A stretch of DNA of 37,546 nt from Bacteroidales bacterium. GTDB lineage: Bacteria; Bacteroidota; Bacteroidia; Bacteroidales; P3. The notes below the pieces were generated by a model that had not been told where the DNA came from, did not search any database, and saw only the letters and a list, made by a program, of their open reading frames with translations. The stretch lies in contig JAFUGA010000048.1 of the NCBI GenBank assembly GCA_017469625.1, positions 1 to 37,546 of the forward strand. Reading direction: 5' to 3'. The position numbers and the translations under genes are program-made. Every line of letters starts with the position of its first letter. The first letter of the stretch is position 1. Positions 23,585 through 32,169 of the stretch are shown here, one piece after another.

Positions 23585-25837
23585 ATGAAACGCATTTTAA
23601 CGATACTTGTTTTGCTTTTGTCCTTTGTGTCTTTGAACGCACAAAAAGACTATATTAACATAGTGAAAGACAATAAGACAGAGTACGTTATAATATTGCA
23701 AAAAAATGCTATACAAGAAGAAAAACTATCGGCGGAACTTCTTCAACAATCTTTGAAAAAAGTTTTCTCAATCACAGTGCCTATTTTTGATGAAACTTAC
23801 CCAAGACAAAGCAAAGAATTTCTTATAGGAAACGCACGAGGTATAAAAAATAATAAGGTGGATTTTCGTAAAGAAACTTCTGCTTATAGTATTGTGGGAG
23901 AGAAGATTATATTCAATGGAGAGAATACTTACTATTCGGTTGTGGATTTTTTGGAAAGAGAGTTGGGGGTAAGGAAATTTGCTCCAGATTGTGAGATTTA
24001 CAACAACAGAACCTCTTTTTCTCTGCACAAAAATACCTCTTACGGTTACACATCACCAAATACTTTTCGTCAAGTCAATTCTACATTCACCAAAAGGAAC
24101 AAAGATTTTGCTCTTTGGACGAAAACTCATCTGTATCAGGAAACTTTTGCGGTGGGATACTTTGTTCATACGGCCTCAAAACTGTGTTCGGATAAGGAAT
24201 ATTTCAAATCTCACCCCGAATATTTCGCTATGGTGAATGGAAAAAGGGTTAGGGAACAGGTTTGTTGGTCAAACGATACGGTGTTTGAAATAATGAAAAA
24301 AAATCTTTATCAAGCCATGATTTCTCAACCAGACAAGGTGTGGTGGAGTGTAAGTCAGAACGATAATGATACTTATTGTCAATGCGTTAGATGTAAATCT
24401 TTGATAGAAAAAGAGGGTTCTCCTGCTGCACCAATCATAGTTTTTGTAAATAGAATGGCAAAAGCTTTTCCCGACAAGATTATCTCCACTTTGGCTTACC
24501 AATATTCACGCAAATGTCCTAAGACTTTAAAGCCAGAAAAGAACGTTCAGATAATGCTTTGCACTATAGAAGCCAATAGAAACATTACCATAGAAGAGGA
24601 GAAACAAAGAAATACAAAGAACTCATTTGCAAAGGATTTGGAGGATTGGGGAAAGGTTTCCAAGAATATTTTTCTTTGGGATTATGAATGCGATTTTGCT
24701 TATTATGTGTCGCCGTTTCCAAACTTCCATGTCCTGCAAAAAAATATACAATACTTTGTTGAAAATGGTGCTTTTCTACAATTTCAGCAGGCTAACTGTC
24801 AAAGAGGCAATGATTTATCCGAATTGAAAAACTATCTCCTTGCAAAACTTCTTTGGCAACCTTATCTCAATCAAGACTCTGTTATGAATGAGTTTTTGCA
24901 AGGATATTACGGCAAACAAGCAGGAAGAATGATAGGTGAGTATATCAAGGATATAGACTCTGTAGCAATAAGTTACAAAGATGAAGTGGGCTTGGATATT
25001 TACGGAGCACCTATTCGGTATGCCGAAAACATACTCAACGAAGAGAACCTTAAAAGATACGATAGTATTTTGCAGATTGCAGAGGATTTGTCCCAAAGCA
25101 ATAAAACCTATCTTCTTAGAGTGCAAACTGTAAGACTTGCAATAGATTACGCTATTATGGAGATAGCCAAAGCAGATATGTATGGCAAAAGAGGTTGGTA
25201 TGAAAAACAGGACGGAAAGTGGGTTTTAAAAGAGGATATCCAACAAAGGTTGGAGAAATTTCATTCTGTGTGCCAGCAAGCAAAGGTAGAGAATATGAAT
25301 GAAAGTGGCTTTAAACCAGAGGTTTATTACAAGACTACTCTAAGGTTTATAGATAACGATATAGAGGACGACCTCGCTTTTCAGAAACCTGTAACAGCAG
25401 AGCCATTGCCATCAAAGAACTACAGCAAAGGCGATGTTACAACTCTAACAAACGGTGTTAAAGGTGCGAGTGATTACAAAATTCATTGGCTAGGTTGGCA
25501 GGGAGATGATTTTCAAATAGATATTGATTTACAACAAGTTGTTAAAAATAAGACTATTTATATTTCTTCACTGAATGTTCCAAAAAGTTGGATACTTCAC
25601 CCAAACAAAGTTACCTGTCTTGTGTCTGTTAATGGTAAGACTTATAAGGAGATAGGCACTCAAGACGGCGATGGAAACAATAGAAACAACCCGACTATAA
25701 AGGAGTATTCTTTTAAGTGCAAAGAGAGTTTTCGTTACGTAAGAATACAAGTAGAGGGAACGCATACCTTACCGTCTTGGCACCCATCTTACACGAAAAA
25801 ATCTTGGGTTTTTATGGACGAAATAATTGTGAAATAA
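23585..25837 (+). CDS. Exported DUF4838 protein with C-terminal discoidin-like domain
   Basis: 750 aa from ATG 23585. Order: signal peptide (about 1-20, ending LNAQ); an N-terminal alpha/beta domain like the N-terminal domain of GH67/GH20-type glycosidases (about 20-115, IVLQKN...ELLQQSLKKVFSI); a TIM-barrel-like DUF4838 core (about 170-440; HPEYFAMVNGKR, WWSVSQNDNDTYCQCVRCKSL, IFLWDYECDFAYYVSPFPNFH); a helical region; and a beta-sandwich at about 610-750 of the F5/8 type C (discoidin) kind (VRIQVEG). It is probably a periplasmic or surface carbohydrate-active protein. The substrate is unknown and no polysaccharide-utilisation genes (SusC/D, sensor) adjoin it. It is transcribed alone. Confidence 0.75.
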   Translation: MKRILTILVLLLSFVSLNAQKDYINIVKDNKTEYVIILQKNAIQEEKLSAELLQQSLKKVFSITVPIFDETYPRQSKEFLIGNARGIKNNKVDFRKETSAYSIVGEKIIFNGENTYYSVVDFLERELGVRKFAPDCEIYNNRTSFSLHKNTSYGYTSPNTFRQVNSTFTKRNKDFALWTKTHLYQETFAVGYFVHTASKLCSDKEYFKSHPEYFAMVNGKRVREQVCWSNDTVFEIMKKNLYQAMISQPDKVWWSVSQNDNDTYCQCVRCKSLIEKEGSPAAPIIVFVNRMAKAFPDKIISTLAYQYSRKCPKTLKPEKNVQIMLCTIEANRNITIEEEKQRNTKNSFAKDLEDWGKVSKNIFLWDYECDFAYYVSPFPNFHVLQKNIQYFVENGAFLQFQQANCQRGNDLSELKNYLLAKLLWQPYLNQDSVMNEFLQGYYGKQAGRMIGEYIKDIDSVAISYKDEVGLDIYGAPIRYAENILNEENLKRYDSILQIAEDLSQSNKTYLLRVQTVRLAIDYAIMEIAKADMYGKRGWYEKQDGKWVLKEDIQQRLEKFHSVCQQAKVENMNESGFKPEVYYKTTLRFIDNDIEDDLAFQKPVTAEPLPSKNYSKGDVTTLTNGVKGASDYKIHWLGWQGDDFQIDIDLQQVVKNKTIYISSLNVPKSWILHPNKVTCLVSVNGKTYKEIGTQDGDGNNRNNPTIKEYSFKCKESFRYVRIQVEGTHTLPSWHPSYTKKSWVFMDEIIVK

Positions 25838-26120
25838 TAAATATAGCAAAAAAGAGTTCTTATTTGTAGAGAAAAGAAAGGTGTTATAGAAATGAAAAAG
25901 TAGTTATTTTTAACAAAGTATAATAATTGTAAAAACAGAGGATAATTATTTGAAATAAAGAAAGATATTTATAAGATAAAGAAACTAATATTTGAAATAT
26001 AAAAAATGGTTTTTATAGTAAATAAAGAGATTTATTTAACATAATAAAAAAGTTCATAAGACAATGGAAATATATTATAAAACAAAGAAATAGAGATATA
26101 TAACAAAATAATAATAGATT
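25838..26120. other. AT-rich intergenic region with one stray 21-bp-like unit
   Basis: 283 bp without a convincing gene, terminator or TAnnTTTG box. At 26073-26093 a single sequence (TTATAAAACAAAGAAATAG) matches the 21-bp unit core, isolated and not part of an array. Confidence 0.5.
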
Positions 26121-26660
26121 ATGACAGAAGAAAAAAAGATATATTTACAACATTCATTTCGTTGGGGTTCCATCATAGGATTTGTAAGTTTTATTTACTA
26201 TCTTGTGTGCTTTTACACGAAATTTGAAAAAAATACTATGATTTTCAACAACATTTATTTCTTTCTAAGTATGGGACTTTTGATAGCGATGTTCACTGCT
26301 TATAGACGTCAGATGGGGGAAACCAAAGTAAAATATGGAAGATACGTCCTTATGGGATTGGTAGCCAGTGTGGTAACTTCATTTTTTACCACTCTTTTCC
26401 TTTGGGTGAGAATGAAATTTTTAGACCCTTTCCATTTCTCTCAAGTCCTTATAATCATACAAGAATCTATGAAAGATTACAAGTTTATAGACACCAACAC
26501 TCTTGCAAGTAACCCTAACTTTATTCCTATGATGAAGGTTTCCTATCTTTTCTCTAATTTTATAATGAGTATAGTTAGTAACCTGTTGTATATCTTAATA
26601 ATAGCGTGGGCAATGACTATGAATACAAGATTTTATAACCGTAACAATCAACAAAAATAA
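26121..26660 (+). CDS. DUF4199-family membrane protein
   Basis: 179 aa with four likely transmembrane helices (about 15-33, 42-58, 72-96, 140-168). Short cytoplasmic-looking loops carry basic residues (AYRRQMGETKVKYGRY). The helix layout and phylum fit the uncharacterised DUF4199 family. It is the first of two adjacent paralogues (seven bases apart) directly before a GT2 glycosyltransferase, so the set is probably one operon. In Bacteroidota DUF4199 genes are often next to such glycosyltransferases, which suggests, without proof, a role in lipid-linked sugar transfer. Confidence 0.65.
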   Translation: MTEEKKIYLQHSFRWGSIIGFVSFIYYLVCFYTKFEKNTMIFNNIYFFLSMGLLIAMFTAYRRQMGETKVKYGRYVLMGLVASVVTSFFTTLFLWVRMKFLDPFHFSQVLIIIQESMKDYKFIDTNTLASNPNFIPMMKVSYLFSNFIMSIVSNLLYILIIAWAMTMNTRFYNRNNQQK

Positions 26661-26667
26661 AACGACT

Positions 26668-27219
26668 ATGAGTTTGATAAAAAGATACCAATCCGAAATA
26701 CACGGCAACTACTCTCGTAAGAGTTTAAAATACGGTCTTGTCTTGGGTTGTGTGTTGAGTGTTGTGCTGTTGTTTCGCTATCTTTTGGGCGTTCCACCCA
26801 ATGCTCCAATAGCCAAAGACGAAACTTGGACAGTGTTTGCCTTCTTGTTCTTGGGTAATTGTGTTGCTTTGTGGATTTATCGCAACAGTTTAAAAGACAA
26901 GAAAATAACTTTCAAAGAGGCTTATCTTCTTTGCCTTATTGCCGATGTTGTGGCCTGTATGATATACGGAATGTTCATCTACATTTACGCTTATTACATA
27001 GACAACGGACAACCTTCTTTCGTGGAAAGATGTGCTACTGTTATGTTTAACTCTCTGAATGAGAGCGGACAACAAACTACTAACCTACCACCTCCTCCTA
27101 TGTCTTATTTGGTTATTTATTCTATGATGAGCAACGTAATAATGGCAGTTTTGGCTTCTTTTATGTCCTCTTTGTTGTTGAGAAACGAAAAAGCACAAGT
27201 TTATACAAAAGAAAAATAA
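26668..27219 (+). CDS. DUF4199-family membrane protein (second paralogue)
   Basis: 183 aa with four predicted helices (about 22-42, 53-70, 88-112, 152-172). It shares organisation with the preceding protein: basic N-terminus, a mid-protein YRNSLKDKKITFKEAY loop comparable to the first copy's YRRQMGETKVKYGRY, and a final helix before a charged tail. This points to a tandem duplication with considerable divergence. The GT2 gene follows after 27 bases. Confidence 0.65.
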   Translation: MSLIKRYQSEIHGNYSRKSLKYGLVLGCVLSVVLLFRYLLGVPPNAPIAKDETWTVFAFLFLGNCVALWIYRNSLKDKKITFKEAYLLCLIADVVACMIYGMFIYIYAYYIDNGQPSFVERCATVMFNSLNESGQQTTNLPPPPMSYLVIYSMMSNVIMAVLASFMSSLLLRNEKAQVYTKEK

Positions 27220-27246
27220 TAAAGAAACAAATATTTTCAATCATTT

Positions 27247-28218
27247 ATGGAAAATACTAACATATCAATTATAGTACCTTTGTTAAATGAACAGGAGTCC
27301 TTACGTCCTCTTACAGAATGGATTGCAAAGGTTATGCAACAGCATTCTTACACTTATGAAATAATAATGGTAGATGACGGTAGCAAGGACAAATCTTGGC
27401 AAGAGATAGAAAAACTTTCTTTGGAGAACACTAATATTAGAGGTATAAAATTCAGAAGAAATTATGGCAAAAGTGCGGCCTTAAACGTTGGTTTTGAGCA
27501 TTGTAAAGGTGATGTGGTTATAACTATGGACGCCGATTTGCAAGACTCTCCTGAAGAGATACCAGGACTTTATGATATGATAACAAAGGAGGGTTATGAT
27601 TTGGTATCTGGCTGGAAGAAAAAGAGATACGACTCCAAATTGGCTAAAAACATTCCGTCAAAACTCTTCAACGCTACCACAAGAATGTTCTCGGGAATAA
27701 AACTTCACGATTTCAATTGCGGACTAAAAGCCTACAAAAAAGACGTTGTCAAAAGCATAGAAGTTTATGGTGAAATGCACCGATATATCCCTGTTATTGC
27801 AAAATGGGCAGGTTTTTCCAATATAGGTGAAAAAGTTGTCCAACATCAGAAACGACAATTTGGCAAAAGTAAATTTGGAATGAACAGATTTATAAATGGT
27901 TACCTTGACCTTGTGTCCATTATGTTCGTTTCCAAATTCTCAAAGAAACCTATGCACTTCTTTGGTGCCATTGGTTCTATTATGTTTTTTATTGGTATAG
28001 TAGCGGCTTTAATACTTGGAATACAGAAACTTGTGGCTCTTTCAAGGGGTTGGAATCCTCAAATGCATCTTGTTACCGATAGCCCTTATTTCTACATTTC
28101 TTTGGTTATGCTAATACTTGGTGCTCAACTATTTTTGACAGGTTTTCTTGCAGAATTGGTTGGCAGAAATTCCTCAACGAGAAACAATTACCTAATAGAA
28201 AAGGAACAAAATTTTTAA
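27247..28218 (+). CDS. Family 2 glycosyltransferase, polyprenyl-phosphate type (GtrB/DPM1-like)
   Basis: 323 aa. The GT-A domain (about 1-215) starts SIIVPLLNEQESL, has the nucleotide-binding Asp in EIIMVDDGSKDKSW and the DxD-like MDADLQDSPEEIP. The Q/R-rich acceptor region VVQHQKRQFGKSKFGMNRF is typical of enzymes that load sugar onto undecaprenyl phosphate. Two C-terminal transmembrane helices (about 238-262 and 278-305) match the GtrB/DPM group. It probably makes an undecaprenyl-phosphate sugar for surface-glycan modification. It is followed after 15 bases by gmhA and then the gmhB-like gene, so an LPS/glycan operon is likely. Confidence 0.85.
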   Translation: MENTNISIIVPLLNEQESLRPLTEWIAKVMQQHSYTYEIIMVDDGSKDKSWQEIEKLSLENTNIRGIKFRRNYGKSAALNVGFEHCKGDVVITMDADLQDSPEEIPGLYDMITKEGYDLVSGWKKKRYDSKLAKNIPSKLFNATTRMFSGIKLHDFNCGLKAYKKDVVKSIEVYGEMHRYIPVIAKWAGFSNIGEKVVQHQKRQFGKSKFGMNRFINGYLDLVSIMFVSKFSKKPMHFFGAIGSIMFFIGIVAALILGIQKLVALSRGWNPQMHLVTDSPYFYISLVMLILGAQLFLTGFLAELVGRNSSTRNNYLIEKEQNF

Positions 28219-28233
28219 AACCATTTTTGCTTT

Positions 28234-28806
28234 ATGAGAATACAAAAAATAATCAACGAGGCAATAGAACTTAAACAACTATTGATAAACGATGTAGAGT
28301 ATATGGAAAGCGTGGAAAAGGCTGTAAATCTTTTGGTTAAGGCTTTCAACGAGGATAAAAAACTCTTGCTCTGTGGTAATGGTGGTTCGGCTGCCGATGC
28401 TCAACATATAGCAGCAGAGTTTTCAGGTCGTTTTGCTTTTGATAGAAAACCTTTATACGCTGAGGCTCTGCATGTTAATACCTCTTATCTTACTGCCGTT
28501 GCCAACGATTATTCCTACTCTGAAATATATTCTCGTATGACTCAAGCCTCTGGTAGAGAGGGTGATGTGCTTTGGGGTATATCCACCTCTGGCAATTCTG
28601 CTAATGTGGTGAATGCTATGATTACTGCTAAACAGCAGGGTATGAATACTATAGCATTTACGGGACAGACGGGTGGTGAGATGAAAAAGTACGCTGATGT
28701 TCTTGTTGCTATACCATCAACTTCCACGCCTCGCATACAAGAAAGTCATATAATGACAGGGCATATTATTTGCGAATTGGTAGAAGAAATTTTGTTTAAA
28801 AAGTAG
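28234..28806 (+). CDS. gmhA: Sedoheptulose-7-phosphate isomerase
   Basis: 190 aa, one SIS domain. LLCGNGGSAADAQHIAAEFSGRF (about 44-66), the DVLWGISTSGNSANV loop and the C-terminal QESHIMTGHIICELVE are all GmhA signatures; the His and Glu residues of these segments bind zinc and act in catalysis. It makes D-glycero-D-manno-heptose-7-phosphate, the first step of heptose for LPS. DiaA is a paralogous alternative, but the E-F-SGRF segment and the gmhB-like neighbour favour GmhA. It is cotranscribed with the GT2 gene upstream. Confidence 0.9.
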   Translation: MRIQKIINEAIELKQLLINDVEYMESVEKAVNLLVKAFNEDKKLLLCGNGGSAADAQHIAAEFSGRFAFDRKPLYAEALHVNTSYLTAVANDYSYSEIYSRMTQASGREGDVLWGISTSGNSANVVNAMITAKQQGMNTIAFTGQTGGEMKKYADVLVAIPSTSTPRIQESHIMTGHIICELVEEILFKK

Positions 28807-28837
28807 ATTGTTTTTCTGAAATAAAACCTTAGGAAAA

Positions 28838-29389
28838 ATGTGTAAAGAATTCAAATACTTGTTCTTAGATAGGGACGGAGTTATAAACGTAAGGAAGATG
28901 GGGGGCTATATTACCTTTTATTCTGAGTTTAGGTTTATGGACGGAGTTTTAGAGGCTCTAAGTATTTGTAACACATTGTTTGACAGGATATTTATTGTAA
29001 CAAATCAACAGGGTATAGGAAAAGGTTTATTTACAGAAAAAGGTTTTGAAGAACTTAATTCTCAGATGTTGAGAGAAATAACCGCCAACCAAGGTCGAAT
29101 AGACCGTGTGTATATGTGTCCAGCACTGAAAGAGGAAAATTCTCCTAATAGGAAGCCTCGCACAGGTATGGGTTTGCAAGCACAAAAGGACTATCCAGAG
29201 GTAGATTTTTCCAAAAGTATTATGGTGGGAGATTCTAATTCGGATATGCTTTTTGGTAAGGCTTTGGGAATGTATAACATCTTCATTGACAATCAAACAG
29301 GTGAATTTTACGATAAAGAAATTATTAACGAAAAATACGATAGTTTAATATCTTTTGCTAAAAAATATGAAGAGATTTTGATAAAATAG
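28838..29389 (+). CDS. HAD phosphatase, D-glycero-D-manno-heptose-1,7-bisphosphate 7-phosphatase-like
   Basis: 183 aa. HAD motif I is FLDRDGVIN (nucleophile D11, acid D13), motif II is IVTNQQGIGKG, motif III lies in RKPRTGM and motif IV is VGDSNSDM; this is the HAD-IIIA layout of GmhB and histidinol-phosphatase. GmhB usually carries a zinc site of Cys/His around CPHHP...CxCRKP; here only the first Cys is kept (MCPALKEENSPNRKP), so the zinc loop appears lost. The position 31 bases after gmhA supports the heptose pathway. Confidence in the exact substrate is moderate. Confidence 0.75.
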   Translation: MCKEFKYLFLDRDGVINVRKMGGYITFYSEFRFMDGVLEALSICNTLFDRIFIVTNQQGIGKGLFTEKGFEELNSQMLREITANQGRIDRVYMCPALKEENSPNRKPRTGMGLQAQKDYPEVDFSKSIMVGDSNSDMLFGKALGMYNIFIDNQTGEFYDKEIINEKYDSLISFAKKYEEILIK

Positions 29390-29403
29390 ATTGATTTTTT
29401 TTA

Positions 29404-29529
29404 AGAAATAAAACGAAGTTTTAATTCAGCGAAACGAAGAAATAATTTTCTAAAACGAAGAGATAGAAAATTAGAATCAAGTTTTAGAAAATTAAAACAA
29501 AGTTTCGAGAGAATGAAGTACGATTGTAG
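29404..29529. repeat. 21-bp repeat array 5 (6 units)
   Basis: Units at 29404, 29425, 29446, 29467, 29488 and 29509 (last one degenerate), all 21 bp. The core is more often AAACGAAG here than AAACAAAG. It lies between the gmhB-like gene and the MORN-type gene. Confidence 0.88.
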
Positions 29530-29617
29530 AAATAGGGCAAAAGAATTTTGGGATAAGAAAGTAAGATTATAAACAAATAGACATAAAAAAGAATAGTATA
29601 ATAAAAGATATAAGAAG

Positions 29618-30628
29618 ATGAAACTTAAGAGTTTAACAATTATTTCGGCAACTTTATTGATTGCATTTTCATATTCTGCTCAAGCACAAAACAAAAAGGA
29701 CGACAAGAGCAGAAAACAAGGTCATTGGGTGAAGACTTCACAGGCTGGCAAGAAGGTTTATGAAGGAAATTTTGTAGATGATTACCCTGTGGATACGTTC
29801 TATTATTACGATAAAAAGGGTAGGGTGAGTCTGAAAAATATTTTCACCAACGAGGGCAAGGACAACTATTCCATTCTCTACCATTCCAATGGCAAAATGA
29901 AGGCAGAGGGTAATTATATTGACAAGAAAAAAGAGGGTAAGTGGTTGTATTATAACGAGAAAGGTAAAAGAATAACTGAACTTTTTTATAAACAAAACTT
30001 AAAAGACGGACAGGAAAAAGTTTGGGACGATGACGGCAAAGAGGTCATAGAGATAACGACTTATAGGCAAGGCAAAAAAGAGGGAGAATTCTTTAAAAGT
30101 CTTTATTCCTCAGGCTATTACACCTGTACTTATAAGAACGACAAACTTAACGGCACATATAAGGAACATTTCCCAGACAAGAAAATTAGGGTTCAAGGAG
30201 AATATGTTGATGATAACAAGCAGGGTGAGTGGCTTGTATATACATCGTATAGTCAAGTGGTTCAGAAACTTACGTATAAAGATAACGTACTTGTGAAAGA
30301 TATACTTGTGTTGCACACCGACAAAGGCGACATAGAGATTTCGCAAGACGAGATAGCACTTCTAAGGTCTACAGGCAAGCAAACTCAAGTAATAAAAAAG
30401 AACTCTGAAAAGATGGCTTGCATACAGGATTTTGAGACATTGTTAAACTATGTTAATGCAGAGAAATTCTACCTTATGGACGCAAAATCAAAGATTTACG
30501 TTAATATATCTACTATCAAAGGTATAAATCAAGACGGTAGCCTAAGAACAAGTGTAGATTTTGGTTTCAAAATCATACCAGACAAAGACGGTTTGCAAAT
30601 GGTAAATACCTTAATTAGAAAAGATTAA
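29618..30628 (+). CDS. Exported MORN-variant repeat protein
   Basis: 336 aa. A signal peptide (about 1-23, ending SAQAQ) is followed by six to seven repeats of about 23 residues with the pattern GxW..Y...G....E..Y..(N/K)(L/K).G (for example GHWVKTSQAGKKVYEGNFVD, GKWLYYNEKGKRITELFY, GEWLVYTSYSQVVQKLTY) over about 30-220: the MORN_2 / YwqK-type repeat. The C-terminal 100 residues lack repeats and look alpha/beta. MORN-type proteins bind membranes or proteins; the exact role here is unknown. It is monocistronic and ends at the terminator 30773-30810. Confidence 0.75.
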   Translation: MKLKSLTIISATLLIAFSYSAQAQNKKDDKSRKQGHWVKTSQAGKKVYEGNFVDDYPVDTFYYYDKKGRVSLKNIFTNEGKDNYSILYHSNGKMKAEGNYIDKKKEGKWLYYNEKGKRITELFYKQNLKDGQEKVWDDDGKEVIEITTYRQGKKEGEFFKSLYSSGYYTCTYKNDKLNGTYKEHFPDKKIRVQGEYVDDNKQGEWLVYTSYSQVVQKLTYKDNVLVKDILVLHTDKGDIEISQDEIALLRSTGKQTQVIKKNSEKMACIQDFETLLNYVNAEKFYLMDAKSKIYVNISTIKGINQDGSLRTSVDFGFKIIPDKDGLQMVNTLIRKD

Positions 30629-30772
30629 CCTAAAAAAGTTACTCTGTCAATATTGTTTCTCTGTGTAGTCAAATTTTTTCTAAGTACTTAGGTTTGGATA
30701 TGCAATAGAAAGAAAATATTACGCAAAACACTGAGAGCGTTTTACAGAAAGCCTACAGTATTTCAATAGGAT

Positions 30773-30810
30773 AGGGAAGTTTATTAGGAAAAACTTCCCT
30801 TTTTGTTTTT
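30773..30810 (+). terminator. Terminator of the MORN-type gene
   Basis: A perfect 10-bp stem (30773-30782 AGGGAAGTTT, 30791-30800 AAACTTCCCT) is followed by TTTTGTTTTT. Bases 30629-30772 upstream contain no other feature I can name. Confidence 0.82.
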
Positions 30811-30879
30811 CTATGGTTTATTATGGTAAAGTTTCTGTGCTAATACTATGTTAAAAAAGTGCTATTTGATAAAGACATT

Positions 30880-32118
30880 TTATTCGTAAATAATGGTGGA
30901 AAGGTTTGATATACAAAATATTTCACCTGCTACAGTGAGTATATCTTTTGGTGTAATGCTATCTATCTCGTTAAAGGTTTCTTGCAGAGTTTCTACCTTA
31001 CCATAATTCAACAGGGACTTGCCTATGGAAAGCATTTCCTCCTTGTTGTAATCGTATTGAATGGCAAGTTGTCCTTTCAACTGCTCTTTGGCACGAAATA
31101 TTTGATTTTGAGTTAATCTTTTCTCTGCAAAACGTTCTAATGTTTTGTGAATGAGAGATATAATCTTGTCTATATTCTTTGCTTCAGTACCTGCATATAT
31201 CTGAAAAATACCGTTATCGCTATAAGGCACAAAAGAGGATTCTATGGTATAAACCAAACCGTGCTTTTCTCTTATGTACATATTCAGTGCCGAATTCATA
31301 GCAGGCGAACCCAAGATATTGTTTAACAACGTGAAAGCTACACGTTTATTATTCCTGTAGTCGTATGCTTGATTGCCGATAATTATATGCGTTTGAAATG
31401 TATCCCTGTTCTGTCTTATGAATTGAGGTTTATAATTGTATTTCTTATGCTTTCTAACGGTGGTTTGTTTGTTTGGAAACGGCGAAAAAAACTTCTCGCA
31501 CATTCTTGCCCAGCGGTCAAACTCTATATTACCAACGGTGGAGATAACTATATTTTTTGCAGACCAAGAGTTTGATATAAAGTCTTTTACATCGTTGGAA
31601 GAAAACCTCATAACGTTCTCTGGTGTTCCCAAAATCATACGACCTAACCCTGTATCACCAAATACTAATCTCTCAAACTCATCGTAAATCAAATCGGCGG
31701 GGGAGTCCTCGTAAGAGTTTATCTCCTCTATTATTACTGTCTTTTCCTTTTCCAACTCCTTGTCGGGAAAGGTTGAATTTAGGATAATATCCGATAAAAG
31801 TTTTATGGCTCTTTGATAGTAATTATTTAAAAATGTGGCATATACGACCGTTTCTTCCTTAGTAGTGTATGCGTTGAGTTCTCCTCCTACACCGTCTATC
31901 CTTGACAAAATCCTATTGGAAGAAAGTTTCTCCGTCCCCTTGAAAATACAGTGTTCTATAAAGTGTGCCATACCGTTCTCACTCTTTTTTTCATCTCTAC
32001 TGCCAACATCTATAAATACACCAAGATGAGCCACTTGCGATGGAGTGTAACGATGTACCAACCTTATACCATTGCTCAAAGTATGATAGTTATAAGGGTA
32101 TTGTGCAAGATTTATCAT
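30880..32118 (-). CDS. M16-family zinc metallopeptidase (active type)
   Basis: 412 aa. The inverted zinc motif is HFIEH (H52, E55, H56), with the third ligand about E132 in VIIEEINSYEDSP. The C-terminal half has the R/Y signature MYIREKHGLVYTIESSF. No signal peptide is seen, so it is probably cytoplasmic, like the pitrilysin/processing-peptidase-like M16B members that degrade peptides. It is the last gene of the leftward operon dNK-kdsB-HU/SPOR-M16, 51 bases after the previous stop. The catalytically dead M16 at 4330-5601 is a candidate partner 25 kb away. Confidence 0.92.
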   Translation of the reverse strand: MINLAQYPYNYHTLSNGIRLVHRYTPSQVAHLGVFIDVGSRDEKKSENGMAHFIEHCIFKGTEKLSSNRILSRIDGVGGELNAYTTKEETVVYATFLNNYYQRAIKLLSDIILNSTFPDKELEKEKTVIIEEINSYEDSPADLIYDEFERLVFGDTGLGRMILGTPENVMRFSSNDVKDFISNSWSAKNIVISTVGNIEFDRWARMCEKFFSPFPNKQTTVRKHKKYNYKPQFIRQNRDTFQTHIIIGNQAYDYRNNKRVAFTLLNNILGSPAMNSALNMYIREKHGLVYTIESSFVPYSDNGIFQIYAGTEAKNIDKIISLIHKTLERFAEKRLTQNQIFRAKEQLKGQLAIQYDYNKEEMLSIGKSLLNYGKVETLQETFNEIDSITPKDILTVAGEIFCISNLSTIIYE

Positions 32119-32169
32119 TATAATTTCGCAATGCTTGTCTAAACCAACAAAATTTTGTGGCTACATTAC

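Noticed and set aside
26073-26093. A sixth 21-bp repeat array
   Set aside because: Only one unit-like sequence is present and its neighbours do not continue the 21-bp phase.
30629-30772. Small RNA upstream of the MORN-gene terminator
   Set aside because: No promoter box or stable fold beyond the terminator hairpin was seen; it is simply the 3' untranslated region.
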